From assembly GCA_001768515.1 (NCBI GenBank), contig MEOA01000001.1, positions 248,001 through 312,000 of the forward strand: a stretch of DNA of 64,000 nt. Reading direction: 5' to 3'. Below, in pieces: positions 16,646 through 26,400 of this stretch. Numbering within the stretch: the first letter of the stretch is position 1; every line of letters begins with the position of its first letter. The position numbers and the translations under genes were made by a program. The DNA comes from Bacteroidetes bacterium GWE2_42_24. Lineage in GTDB: Bacteria; Bacteroidota; Bacteroidia; Bacteroidales; TTA-H9. The notes under the pieces are model-generated. The model had not been told where the DNA came from, searched no databases, and saw nothing but the letters and a program-made list of their open reading frames with translations.

Positions 16646-17154
16646 TCACGAACCAACAACGAAGCAACCAAAAAGCGGTTCCGAATGAAGCCTGACTATG
16701 GTATAACCCGCACTTAATTCAATGCTTATGGCTAACCCAAAAGCAAACAACACACAAATACCAGACTGATTTTGTAATCTACCCCTTGGGCCAGGAAGCT
16801 AAAGAAAGCAAATCGCTAATTTCAGCCGAGAAATAGACCAGTAGTTCTTTCCAAATATTTACCAAAACCAAATTTTAAGCCTCAACAATGCGTCATTCTT
16901 GTGCACGGCTTCCTTCAAATATTAGACTGAGGCATCAGTCTCAGAAAACAGATAACAATCCTTACCAATTGGGGCTGTTAAAAACCAGGCACTCCGACCC
17001 GTAAGCTTTCAATATGAAAAGTTATTCATCCTATGTTTCTTCGGAGGAAAGAAAGAGCACCAAATGCAAGGAGTAAAACAAGACGCAGACCCTCGGAAGT
17101 AAAAAATTCCGTTCCTTTGTAGAAACAAATAGCTGAAACCTGATCCCCTCTCCC

Positions 17155-17577
17155 ATGACAATATCCCGTAAAAATCTGCTTAAAAACATCTTTTCAATCA
17201 TATTGATACTGTTACCGGGACTGCTCTGGCGTTGTGGTTCGGATGCTAAAAACGATCCGGCAGGAGAATGGCGGCTATCGGCTGCCCGCAGGGAGGCGCC
17301 CTTCGGTGGAAGAGCCGACCGGATTAAGTTGCCCGAAGATGCCGTGTTTCCAATTTATTATCTCCTGGAACGCAACGGAGCCTTCAGGGCAGAATCATCG
17401 CGACATTCCGTGAAGGGAACGTGGAGTTACACTGCTGCAACGGGTCAGATTATTTTACTTAGTGAAGACAAGAAGACAGATACCCTGATGGTCATCTCAG
17501 CAAACGAAAGCCTTAAGCTTGAAAACCCGCATCACACCCCAGAAGGATTGATCGTATTTACCTACGAGAAAGAGTAA
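17155..17577 (+). CDS. small exported (lipo)protein, lipocalin-like
   Basis: A 140-residue product with a hydrophobic leader (about residues 10-25, IFSIILILLPGLLWRC). Cys27 could be lipidated, though Arg just before it is an unusual lipobox. The mature region (DPAGEWRLSAARRE, FPIYYLLERNGAFRAES, HSVKGTWSYTAATGQIILLSED) has the W-containing strand pattern of the small lipocalin-like domains common in Bacteroidota lipoproteins: a G-W strand, then a K-G-T-W strand, then a hydrophobic strand. Function unknown. Monocistronic, convergent with the EnvC-like gene 25 bp away. No consensus promoter was identified. Confidence 0.75.
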   Translation: MTISRKNLLKNIFSIILILLPGLLWRCGSDAKNDPAGEWRLSAARREAPFGGRADRIKLPEDAVFPIYYLLERNGAFRAESSRHSVKGTWSYTAATGQIILLSEDKKTDTLMVISANESLKLENPHHTPEGLIVFTYEKE

Positions 17578-17602
17578 AGGTTTAAAACACGTAATTAATC
17601 AC

Positions 17603-18871
17603 TTAACGGCGAAGTAACCACTCGGAAGGATTAACTGACGTAGTGCCCCTCCAAAGCTCAAAATGGATCATCGAATTTTTCTCTGAGGCATCAGGGGCAA
17701 TGACACCAATGACTGATCCTTTCGATACGTTCTCATCCACATTCACATTCACAGACAACAGGTTTGAATAGACCGACAGGAAACTGCCATGGCGTATGAT
17801 CACCACATGGTTATAGCCAGGTACTTCAATTACCCTGCTGACAATACCTTCGAAAATAGCTTTGGCCGAAGAATTACCCGGGCTGAGAATGTCGATGCCG
17901 TTGTTTTTGGTTTTCACGGTACGTGTCACCGGATGTGGATGTTCACCATATTCTTCGACTACATATCCTCTTTCAACAGGCCAGGGAAGACGCCCGCGGT
18001 TTTCGGTAAAATTCTTTGCCAAAGTCTGCTCAGCCGGTGTAAGTTCAAACACACCAGACTTCTCATCTGTTTTAGGTTTCGCTTTTTCACCGCTCTTCGA
18101 TTTTTTAGCCCGTTCAGCAGCCAGCCTGATCTCCTCAGCAATGACCTTTTCAATAGTCTTTTTAAGCTTTTCAGCGGCAATCTGCTTCTTTTTAATGTCT
18201 TTTTCAAGGTTTGTCTTCTTGGCACCAAGCGATTTCACCAACTTATCCTGCTGGGTTTGCTCTTGCTGAAGTTTTGTTTTCTCGTTACTCAGCTCCTGCC
18301 TCCCCTCAAGTTGCCTTGCGCGGGTGGAATCGAGCGTGGATTTGCGTTGAGTTAACACGTGCTGGGTCGTCTCGATTTGTTGGGCCTGACGTTTTCTGAA
18401 CTCACTGTATTGTTGATAATAGCGAAGGCGTAGATAGGCCTGATTAAAATCGCTGGAAGCCAGCAGAAACATTATTTTTGAATAGCGCCCGCGATTGGCA
18501 TAGGCCGCCCTGATCATGTGAGCATAGTCTTTTCGGAGCGATTCATGCTCACGAGAAAGGCGTTTAACTTCATTAACAAGAACTTTAATCTGACCGTCAA
18601 GGCCCTTGATATTGCTATTTATATTTTCGATCAGCTGCTGCCGTTTGCTAATGGTGTTGGTCAGAATCTGAAACCGTGCTATCGACTCCATATGGTTGGT
18701 ACTGGTGGCATCCAGCATCTTTTTCAGACTCTTGATCTCTTCTTCAATCTTAATCTTCTCCTGTTCGAGTTTTTTCCGGTCACGGTTGGTCTGAGTGCTT
18801 GCTTGCATCGCAAAAAGCGTGAACAGGCAGCATAAAGTTAAAATTACAGAATTTTTCTTAGACCTTTCCAT
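17603..18871 (-). CDS. EnvC-like murein hydrolase activator with degenerate LytM domain
   Basis: A 422-residue secreted protein: signal peptide (about 1-27, MQASTQ), a long coiled coil (about 30-265), and a C-terminal LytM/M23 domain (about 310-422). In active LytM enzymes zinc is held by HxxxD and HxH; here the first His is Asn323 (NNGID, Asp327 kept), YxH becomes YSN (Asn370), and HxH becomes MIH (Met401, His403). It should therefore not cut peptidoglycan itself but activate amidases at division, as E. coli EnvC does. It lies 16 bp downstream of the DUF4292 lipoprotein gene, at the end of the dut operon. Confidence 0.92.
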   Translation of the reverse strand: MERSKKNSVILTLCCLFTLFAMQASTQTNRDRKKLEQEKIKIEEEIKSLKKMLDATSTNHMESIARFQILTNTISKRQQLIENINSNIKGLDGQIKVLVNEVKRLSREHESLRKDYAHMIRAAYANRGRYSKIMFLLASSDFNQAYLRLRYYQQYSEFRKRQAQQIETTQHVLTQRKSTLDSTRARQLEGRQELSNEKTKLQQEQTQQDKLVKSLGAKKTNLEKDIKKKQIAAEKLKKTIEKVIAEEIRLAAERAKKSKSGEKAKPKTDEKSGVFELTPAEQTLAKNFTENRGRLPWPVERGYVVEEYGEHPHPVTRTVKTKNNGIDILSPGNSSAKAIFEGIVSRVIEVPGYNHVVIIRHGSFLSVYSNLLSVNVNVDENVSKGSVIGVIAPDASEKNSMIHFELWRGTTSVNPSEWLLRR

Positions 18872-18887
18872 GGTGATATATTAACGC

Positions 18888-19721
18888 TCAATGAAAATTT
18901 ATTGCCTGATACGATGATGGTACCGCAAAAGGAAATGATAATGAGTCATTGATCTTGATCTTGTTCATCTTAAGTTTAAGCTCAATGTTTTCGTCAGCAT
19001 GTATTTGAATCTTTACCTCCTCAGGTACGACATCCTGATTTTCGAGGGTCACAAAAGACTCATAATCCGCCTGTAATCGTCTACTATCGCGATTGGCCTC
19101 CTTCAGTTTTAGCTGTCGGATTCTGAATGTCTGAGGGTCGAGCCAGACATCCTGTAATAGTATCCGCTCCGAATCAGAATGAGACCTGACGAAACGGCGG
19201 ATTTTACGTCGGTTGGCGGTTGAAAGTCGGTATAGCAGATTGTCGATCCCTGCCTTCATTTCACCTTGGTCATAACACCTGAAATCTACCCCCAGAAGGA
19301 CAGATTCGATCATATCATAATCAAAGCCAACATTATAATAATCCTGAAAAAAGGAATAATTCCCGCAGAAATAGCTCTTGTGAATCCTGTCGAGAAATTT
19401 AACGCTATCCGGAGTCAATACAATTCTGACGACTTCAATTCCAAGAAGAGGACTAAACGACATCCAAATGAGGCTGTCTTTTTGCATCCGAATCTGCACC
19501 TTCAGGCTCATGTCTGTCTTCGATGAGCTGATATCCAAAGCAGCCCGGGTAGACAATGTACTAAAAGAAGGCTTGTTCTTCTGAAGTTGCTCATACAGGA
19601 AAGCTGCTCCCTGTTGCTTTAATGGTTCCCGAATGGCCTTACGGGCAGGGCTACATGCAACAACTGTCAGCAGCAGAAAAACAACAACTGCCAAGAAGGG
19701 ACAGCAACTGACTTTATTCAT
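18888..19721 (-). CDS. DUF4292 (LolB/LolA-like) outer-membrane lipoprotein
   Basis: A 277-residue lipoprotein with signal peptide and lipobox (LLLTVVACSP, Cys23). The rest matches the Bacteroidota DUF4292 pattern: LSTRAALDISSSKTDMSLKVQIRMQKDSLIWMSFSPLLGIEVVRIVLTPDSVKFLDR, with alternating beta strands of a half-barrel related to lipoprotein carrier proteins. In the lineage it is regularly found between a TPR gene and an EnvC-like gene, as here. The 5' end overlaps the TPR gene by 8 bp. It may help carry lipid or lipoprotein to the outer membrane; that is inference from fold resemblance. Confidence 0.88.
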   Translation of the reverse strand: MNKVSCCPFLAVVVFLLLTVVACSPARKAIREPLKQQGAAFLYEQLQKNKPSFSTLSTRAALDISSSKTDMSLKVQIRMQKDSLIWMSFSPLLGIEVVRIVLTPDSVKFLDRIHKSYFCGNYSFFQDYYNVGFDYDMIESVLLGVDFRCYDQGEMKAGIDNLLYRLSTANRRKIRRFVRSHSDSERILLQDVWLDPQTFRIRQLKLKEANRDSRRLQADYESFVTLENQDVVPEEVKIQIHADENIELKLKMNKIKINDSLSFPFAVPSSYQAINFH

Positions 19722-21453
19722 TTAAGCTTCTGCGGTTTATTTTAAGTTCCACCTCTTTCAAGGCGGCATTAATCAAAAGTGCCTTCTGCCACATTTGCAC
19801 GGCTTCATCCACACGATTGAGTTTGAATAAGATATCGCCTGCATGATCATAGAGCGTAGCGCCGGGTTTTTCTTCTGCTGCCAAAGTCTTACTCATCCAG
19901 AAATGACTTTCTTCATACCGTCCAAGTTTAAACAATACCCATGCATAGGTATCGAGGTACGTGGCATTGTTTGGTTCTGCAGCTATAGCTTTTGCTGACA
20001 TTTTTTCAGCTTTCCCGAGCAGCACACCTCTTTCAGAAAGATAGTATGCATAATTGTTTAAGACATAAATATTTTCAGGATTGTATCTGAGTGTTTCCTC
20101 ATAGGCAGAGTCTGATTCGGCAGGAAGGTTCAGGGCATGATAGGTGTCCCCGAGAAACATCGCAAACTGTTCGAGAAGAGCATTATTGTCCGTCACAAGT
20201 GCTTTCCCTTCCCTGAAAATTCTGGCTGCTTCGGCATGTTGCCCTGCGCGGGCTTTCATAAGTCCTTCAAAAAAGTACGGAATCGGTTGAAAAGGGAAAA
20301 GCTGGCGGCAACGGTAACTGAAACTTGTAAGCCCTAAAGTATCATTCATGGCCGACATGACAAACATCAATTGCTCCCAAACAAAATAGCGACTACTATC
20401 TATGGCTATGCTCTGTAGCAGGTTTGTCCTGGCTTCCTCCTCTCTTTTTGATTTATAAAGAAGATCGCCTCTAATGGCTAACAACTTGGGATCGTTCGGA
20501 TGGGTTGCATTCAAAATATTGACGAGATCAAGAGCGGCTTCTTTTTCCGTTGTGTAGATCTGCTCAGGAGTATAGAGGGTAAGAAACACCTGCAGTTTGG
20601 GTTCAGCGCCCAATTCTTTTGAGGCGAAGGCCTGGTGTAATGTTTCCCTTACCTTCTCCCTGTCGCCCATTTTATTGTACATGTCGGCCATCGAGATGGC
20701 GGTATACACATTATCAGGATTCCGTGCAAGCAATTGATCATATACCTTAACTGCTTCTTTATAATCGCTGTTTTTACCGTAATATTCAGCCAGCATCATC
20801 AGGTATTTATCCTCTTCGGGGAATGCATCAGCCAGATGAATCAATTCACGTGCCGCTTCCTTCTTCTTTTTAAGCTGCTCTGCATAAATCTTGTGTTTCT
20901 GAAGGCTAAGCGGTTCACTGACACCTTCGAGTGCTTCAATTTTATTGAGGTAAACAATTGCTTTGGCAGGTTTTCCACTATTAAGCCATGCACTTGCCAT
21001 CTTTTCAAGAGCAGCCGTATTGTTGGGATCCTGACGCAGCATCTTTTCGATCAGCTTAATCAGTTTAGGCGTCTGTCCTGACTGTTCATACAGACTACCG
21101 AGTAATTCCCCGTACCATTTGTTTGATGGATCAAGCTGGTAAGCCCCCTCAGCCAATTCAACCGCTTCAGGTATCTTATCTGTGCCGGCATAGATTCGGG
21201 CCAGTTCGTACCGTGAGGCAGCGTCCCATTTGTATTTATTAACAATCTCTTCAAAATTTTTCTGGGCTGACGTATAGTTCTCAAGCAGCAGAAACTTATA
21301 GGCTGCTGCAAAGGCATCAGCATTGGCCTTCAGTTCTGCTTCAGAGATTCCCTTTGGGGGCTTCGCATTAGCTTCATCAGTTTGAGCCTGTACAACATTT
21401 ATGGTCAGTAATATACTGACAACAAAGAGCAATTTTATAAATCGGGCTATCAT
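19714..21453 (-). CDS. periplasmic TPR protein
   Basis: A 579-residue protein with a signal peptide (hydrophobic about 5-20, cleavage near VVQAQ) followed by roughly a dozen tetratricopeptide repeats covering residues 50-570 (for example AASRYELARIYAGTDKIPEAVELAEGAYQLDP and IYVLNNYAYYLSERGVLLGKAEKM). No catalytic motif is visible; it will be a protein-protein scaffold in the periplasm. Gene order dut, TPR, DUF4292, envC is a recurring Bacteroidota block, suggesting a role in envelope assembly. It lies 31 bp after dut and overlaps the next gene by 8 bp. Confidence 0.88.
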   Translation of the reverse strand: MIARFIKLLFVVSILLTINVVQAQTDEANAKPPKGISEAELKANADAFAAAYKFLLLENYTSAQKNFEEIVNKYKWDAASRYELARIYAGTDKIPEAVELAEGAYQLDPSNKWYGELLGSLYEQSGQTPKLIKLIEKMLRQDPNNTAALEKMASAWLNSGKPAKAIVYLNKIEALEGVSEPLSLQKHKIYAEQLKKKKEAARELIHLADAFPEEDKYLMMLAEYYGKNSDYKEAVKVYDQLLARNPDNVYTAISMADMYNKMGDREKVRETLHQAFASKELGAEPKLQVFLTLYTPEQIYTTEKEAALDLVNILNATHPNDPKLLAIRGDLLYKSKREEEARTNLLQSIAIDSSRYFVWEQLMFVMSAMNDTLGLTSFSYRCRQLFPFQPIPYFFEGLMKARAGQHAEAARIFREGKALVTDNNALLEQFAMFLGDTYHALNLPAESDSAYEETLRYNPENIYVLNNYAYYLSERGVLLGKAEKMSAKAIAAEPNNATYLDTYAWVLFKLGRYEESHFWMSKTLAAEEKPGATLYDHAGDILFKLNRVDEAVQMWQKALLINAALKEVELKINRRSLNE

Positions 21454-21484
21454 AATCAGGTTTTAGTATATCAAACGAAAAGAA

Positions 21485-21916
21485 TCACAATCCGGTATGT
21501 CCAAAACCACCGGTTCCACGCTGTGACTCCGCTAGCTGATCTGCCAGATACCATTGCACCTTCTCGTGTCGGGCAATTATCATTTGGGCAATCCTGTCGC
21601 CATGCAGGATTGTAAACGGTTGGTCAGAAAGGTTCACCAATATGACAGCTATTTCACCACGGTAGTCAGCATCAATTGTTCCCGGAGAATTCAGTACCGT
21701 AATGCCATGCTTGATAGCCAACCCACTACGTGGTCTTACCTGTGCCTCATAGCCTTCCGGTAGTTCAATAAAAAGGCCGGTTTTTACAAGTTTACGTTCG
21801 AGCGGTTGAAGCACTAAGTTGGAATCAAGATTGGCACGCAGATCCATACCTGCCGAAGACACTGTTTCATAGGCAGGAAGCGGATTTGAGGAATGATTAA
21901 CGATTCTGACTTCCAT
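21485..21916 (-). CDS. dut: dUTP diphosphatase
   Basis: A 143-residue trimeric dUTPase that hydrolyses dUTP to dUMP, keeping uracil out of DNA and feeding thymidylate synthesis. All five motifs are present: [26 protein letters not shown] (catalytic Asp), DRIAQMII and the C-terminal [10 protein letters not shown] that closes over the nucleotide. The ATG at 21916 fits the family; a GTG one codon earlier is unlikely. TAAATTTG lies 28 nt upstream. First gene of the dut-TPR-DUF4292-envC operon. Confidence 0.97.
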   Translation of the reverse strand: MEVRIVNHSSNPLPAYETVSSAGMDLRANLDSNLVLQPLERKLVKTGLFIELPEGYEAQVRPRSGLAIKHGITVLNSPGTIDADYRGEIAVILVNLSDQPFTILHGDRIAQMIIARHEKVQWYLADQLAESQRGTGGFGHTGL

Positions 21917-21944
21917 CACAACAGAAATTTATTTGAATAAGGGG

Positions 21945-21952
21945 CAAATTTA
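21945..21952 (-). promoter_or_regulatory. -7 promoter box of the dut operon
   Basis: TAAATTTG on the minus strand, 28 nt before the dut ATG. No -33 TTG at standard spacing. Confidence 0.55.
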
Positions 21953-21981
21953 ATCATTTTACCAGAGCTCCCTTTCCATTC

Positions 21982-23460
21982 TCAACGGGAAGAGATAATC
22001 CGTTTCAGGTTGGCATATTCAAGAATCGTTATAACAGTAAGATATAAGACCAGAAGGGCTGTCCCAACCAGCAATCTGACAGAGATTTGCTGTGAATCGA
22101 AAAGGGTTGAAACAAAATATATCACCAAGGCCCCACCAAGGTAAAACGCAATCTTTCTGAGATTATACCTGATGGGAAAATGCTTTTGACCTAAACGATA
22201 AGAGATGACCATCATTACAAAATAACAAATAAGTGTAGCCCATGCTGACCCCATGTATCCATAATCGGGAATCATCCATAAATTAAGAACAACGGTAATG
22301 ACAGCACCAATAACAGCCATCAGTGCGCCATAAAGCGTCTGGCTTGTAAGCTTATACCAGATACTCAGGTTATAAAATATGCCCAGACAAATATTGGCAA
22401 GCATCAAGATCGAAATTACCGGTCTTCCTTCTCTGAAGTCTTTACCAATAAACAGGATGATTACATCAAGGTAGAGCATTGTCACAAGAAAGATGATGCT
22501 AATAATCAACACAAAATAGGTAAGCATCTGACTATAAATCTGCTTTGCGTCCTTCTGTCCGGCCTGAGAGAAAAAGAATGGTTCGGCCGCATAACGGTAG
22601 GCCTGAATAAACAGCGTGATCAGAATTGAAATCTTATAACATGCACCATAGATTCCGACCTGCGAATCGGCAATATCAGCGGGTAATAAATGCTTCAGCA
22701 GCACCCGGTCAAAGGTCTCGTTAATGATCCCGGCAAATCCCGCGATGAGCAACGGAAGGGCATATTTTAACATCGAACCCAGTAACCGTGGACTAAAAGC
22801 ATGAAAGCTGATCTTCATCTCCGGGATAAGCAGTAACAGGGTAACAGCGCTAGCAACCAGATTACTGATAAAAATATACTGAACCAGATTTTGGGTTGGA
22901 AATAAGCTGACGAACCAAGAACCTTCAGGAGCATTGCCAGAGATTATGGCAGGAATCAATAACAGAAATACCAGATTTAGCGCAATGTTAATCACAATGT
23001 TGATCATCCGAAGCACAGCAAATCGTCTGGCTTTATTGTGTGCCCGGAGTTTCGCAAACGGAATCGCGCTAATGGCATCGAATGCCAGAATAAAACAAAA
23101 GTAACGAATGTAATCGGGTCGCCCCTCATAACCAATTGCACGAGCAATTGGTGTGGTATAGATCAACATCAATACCACAAAAATTGCGCTGGTAAATAAA
23201 AGCGAGATCAGAGAGGTAGCATATACCTTTTCATTATTTTCATCTTTGCTGTAAAACCTGAAAAATGCTGTCTCCATGCCATACGTAAGGACAACAATCA
23301 TGAATGCCACTACAGAATATAGGTACACGTATGAACCGTATTCCTGAGTATCAAGAACCCTTGTGTAAAGAGGCGTAAGCAGATACCCCAAAATTCTGAG
23401 CAGAATACTGGGCAGGCCGTAAATGGCAGTCTGACCTGCCAGCTTCTTGAGTGGATTCAC
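21982..23460 (-). CDS. polysaccharide/lipid flippase, MOP superfamily
   Basis: A 492-residue polytopic membrane protein with about 14 predicted helices in the Wzx/polysaccharide-biosynthesis pattern. It opens with LAGQTAIYGLPSILLRILGYLLTPLYTRVLDTQEYGSYVYLYS, the conserved first two helices, with further family features (ETAFFRFYS, EPFFFSQAG). It should move an undecaprenyl-linked glycan or another lipid-linked precursor across the inner membrane. The start is GTG, 3 bp after the stop of the large kinase gene, so the two are co-transcribed. Known relatives near dut/TPR genes are common in Bacteroidota, but the actual substrate is not known. Confidence 0.92.
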   Translation of the reverse strand: MNPLKKLAGQTAIYGLPSILLRILGYLLTPLYTRVLDTQEYGSYVYLYSVVAFMIVVLTYGMETAFFRFYSKDENNEKVYATSLISLLFTSAIFVVLMLIYTTPIARAIGYEGRPDYIRYFCFILAFDAISAIPFAKLRAHNKARRFAVLRMINIVINIALNLVFLLLIPAIISGNAPEGSWFVSLFPTQNLVQYIFISNLVASAVTLLLLIPEMKISFHAFSPRLLGSMLKYALPLLIAGFAGIINETFDRVLLKHLLPADIADSQVGIYGACYKISILITLFIQAYRYAAEPFFFSQAGQKDAKQIYSQMLTYFVLIISIIFLVTMLYLDVIILFIGKDFREGRPVISILMLANICLGIFYNLSIWYKLTSQTLYGALMAVIGAVITVVLNLWMIPDYGYMGSAWATLICYFVMMVISYRLGQKHFPIRYNLRKIAFYLGGALVIYFVSTLFDSQQISVRLLVGTALLVLYLTVITILEYANLKRIISSR

Positions 23461-23463
23461 AGT

Positions 23464-26400
23464 TTAAATATTGGGCAAATTTAAGTTTTCATTCTTATGC
23501 TGCTGACCAGATGCCGGCAGACTTACGAAAAAAACTGTTCCGATATTCTCCTGCGAAACAAACCAGACCTTTCCATGCAGTGTGTTTATAATCTGATATA
23601 CAAGGTGCAGGCCAATACCAGTTCCTTGCGATTTAGTAGTAAAGTAGGGAGTAAATATCTTTTGGTATTCACCTGTCGGTATTCCCTTTCCATTGTCGGC
23701 TATCCGTATTTCAACATTACCATTTTCAGAAACCGACAAGGTTATTGAAATCTCTGCCTTTCGGTCATGCGGTACAGCTTGTACTGAATTCTTAACCAGA
23801 TTTGTAAAAACGACTTGCAACAAGCCTTCATCACTATCGAAATCAAAGACTTCGTAATCAGACGTAAACGTCACTCTTGAATTGTCATCAGTAAATAATA
23901 ATGAAATTCGTCTTAGAATGCCACATAATTCAACTCGCGCAAAACGGGGCTGCGGAAGTGAGCCAAATTGTCCAAAGTCGGTGGCGATGGTATTCAACCG
24001 CTCTATCTGCTCCTGCATGGTAGTAATAAATCGATTAAACCGTTGGTCAAAGTCAGGGGCTTCTTCTATCCAGGCCTTTTGAAGATACTGAACATTAAGT
24101 TGCAGGGGCGTGAGAGGGTTTTTAATTTCATGAGCAACCTGTCGCGCCATTTCCCGCCATGTTGCTTCACGTTCCCTGATTTTTATCTCTATTGCGCCAG
24201 AATCGAGTTCATCAAGCATCCGGTTATATTCGCTGATCAGAATTGCCAATTCGTCGGACCCTTGCCATTCAATTTTGCGGTTGGACCTCCCAATCTTCAC
24301 AGCAGACAGATGATGAGCCAATAACTGAAGGGGTCGGGTAAGAACTCTTGTCACAACAAGGCCAGTAATTGCAGCAATCAATAGCACGATGGCATAAACA
24401 TTAATAATGGCTATCAAAAAAGAACCAATCTCGGCCTGCAGTTCCTCCTGCCTGGAAAAGGACGGCAGGTTAATAAAGGCCAAAACCTCCTTTCCAGAGT
24501 TGGAAAAGGGAAGATAGGCCGAAAGAAACTGCAGGTTTCCAATCGTTTCTTTATGTACAAGTTTTGATTCTTTAGAAATAATCAAGATTCGGCGGGCATC
24601 ACCGTCCATGTAGTGGGCTAGTATTCCCGCCTCAAAAGCATTAGGCTGACTGGTTGCAATAAGATAACCCTGTGGACTATACAGATTGATATCAGTAAAA
24701 AAAACATCTGAGAACTTTGCCAGCATTTTATCCAAAGAGGCAGTATCGTTAGTCTGGATATTATTAAAGTAAGGTAATTGATGCTGCAGCTCTATGAGAA
24801 TGCTATGTGCTTTGTCGGAAATCACATTTTCATTCTTTCGCTCATTCAAACTAACAATAAAATAAACGGAACTGATTCCGATGGCAACCAAAGAAAAGAA
24901 AATCAATAAAAACACCGTTCCCTGAAACCGATTTCTAAAAGAACCTGAGAATAAACTATGACCTGATGAGAATCCAACAAACAACAATCCTAACAGCAAC
25001 AACATACTAAATCCCAAAAACACATAGCTAAATAAAGAAATAGAGGTAAACCAGGAACGGGTAGGTAAACTTATGACTATAATAGCTTGTCCCGGAGCTT
25101 TAATCACAAGATGCGACCATTTCTGCATGGTGATAAGCGTATCACCCTGAAAACTATTATGAGGCAGAGGGAGTTGGCGCCAATAAGAAAAGGCACCGGC
25201 ATGACTCATCAGGTCAGCATCCCAGTAACGGGCATAGGAATATGGTTGTAATGCCCTTCCAGCCGAAGAGGAGAACTGTCCGGAAATTTCGGGCATCCCG
25301 ATTCCACGTGAAACACCGACCGGAACTAACTCAGCATAAATATTCAACACTCCCGTACTAAAAGGCACCACATAACGTCCAAGATAACCTTTATGTTCGG
25401 GGGTATAACCAAAAAACCATAACATAGAGGAATCGATAACAGAGATCGAAGAAAAAGACTTCTCTCTGAAAAATTTCTCACACGAAACAGGTTGCGCCAT
25501 TTGTGAAGCAATCAGATTATCTCCGGGAAGACAAAAGGTAAATACAGAAGTATATCGGCGTAAATAACCGCTGAAATATTGGGTGTGCAAGTATTCGTCA
25601 AGGCGGGCCTGCGTAAGAATCTGGTCGGCAAATTGGCCGGCCATCCTACGCAGGATTGTATCAGACTGGAGTACAGATCCAAGGGTTAACAAATGACGTT
25701 CAGCGATGCGATCCTGATTATCAAGCAGATACTTCTCAGCGATAGAGCGCCGGAAGGCCAATTCCTTTTGACCTAAGGAGTCAGTAACCAGAATTGAGGC
25801 CAAAAAAGCCGCTGCCCCTAAAATCAACAATTGGGAAGGAAGAGGCATCATAAAAGAAATTTTCAGACTGCTATTGCGAAACAGTATGATACTATAGATA
25901 AGAGCGGCACAAACTATTTCTGCAACAAGGGTTAACAGGTTTTCATGCAAGAAAACCCCAGGAGTTCCGGTCAGTATGATTAATACCAGCAAACTATAAA
26001 TACGTTGGATGACCGAGAAGCGATCGAATGTCCGTAACAATGAGAATGCGGGTAAGAACCATACTAAAAAAAGAAGGAACAGAAGCGCATAAATTAGTAT
26101 ACTGTACTCATTAAATAGCGGAATTGAACTAGTGTCAAGCGGAAGGTTTGAATGGTGGATCAATAATTGAAAACCACCTATCATAAGCCGGAAGCCTCCA
26201 GCGATGAGCATGACCACCAATGCGATGAAAGCATATCTATTGATAGCTGAAGTAAAACTCAGCTTATACTCAATACGATGCCACATCAAAGCCAAGATTA
26301 ACAGAAAAACAATATTCAGTGTTAAAACGGCCATGTTAGGATTAAACCTACCCGATGCAAATACCAGTGGTTTAAATAAGTCACCCAGCAATAAAGGATT

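Larger units (their letters stand above)
15193..17154. other. 2-kb stretch without a convincing gene
   Basis: All frames are broken at random intervals and short readings lack codon bias, promoter and homology. Points of interest: a possible 44-codon reading frame behind a TAnnTTTG box (15902-16057), an 11-bp tandem array at 16602-16645, and an imperfect direct repeat of GGCTATCAGAAT at 16380-16406. The base composition is AT-rich around 15.9-16.1 kb. It may be decayed sequence or host an unrecognised RNA. Confidence 0.6.

Noticed and set aside
17789-18355. 188-codon plus-strand frame opposite the envC-like gene
   Set aside because: Phe/Leu-rich mirror of Lys/Glu-rich coiled-coil codons.
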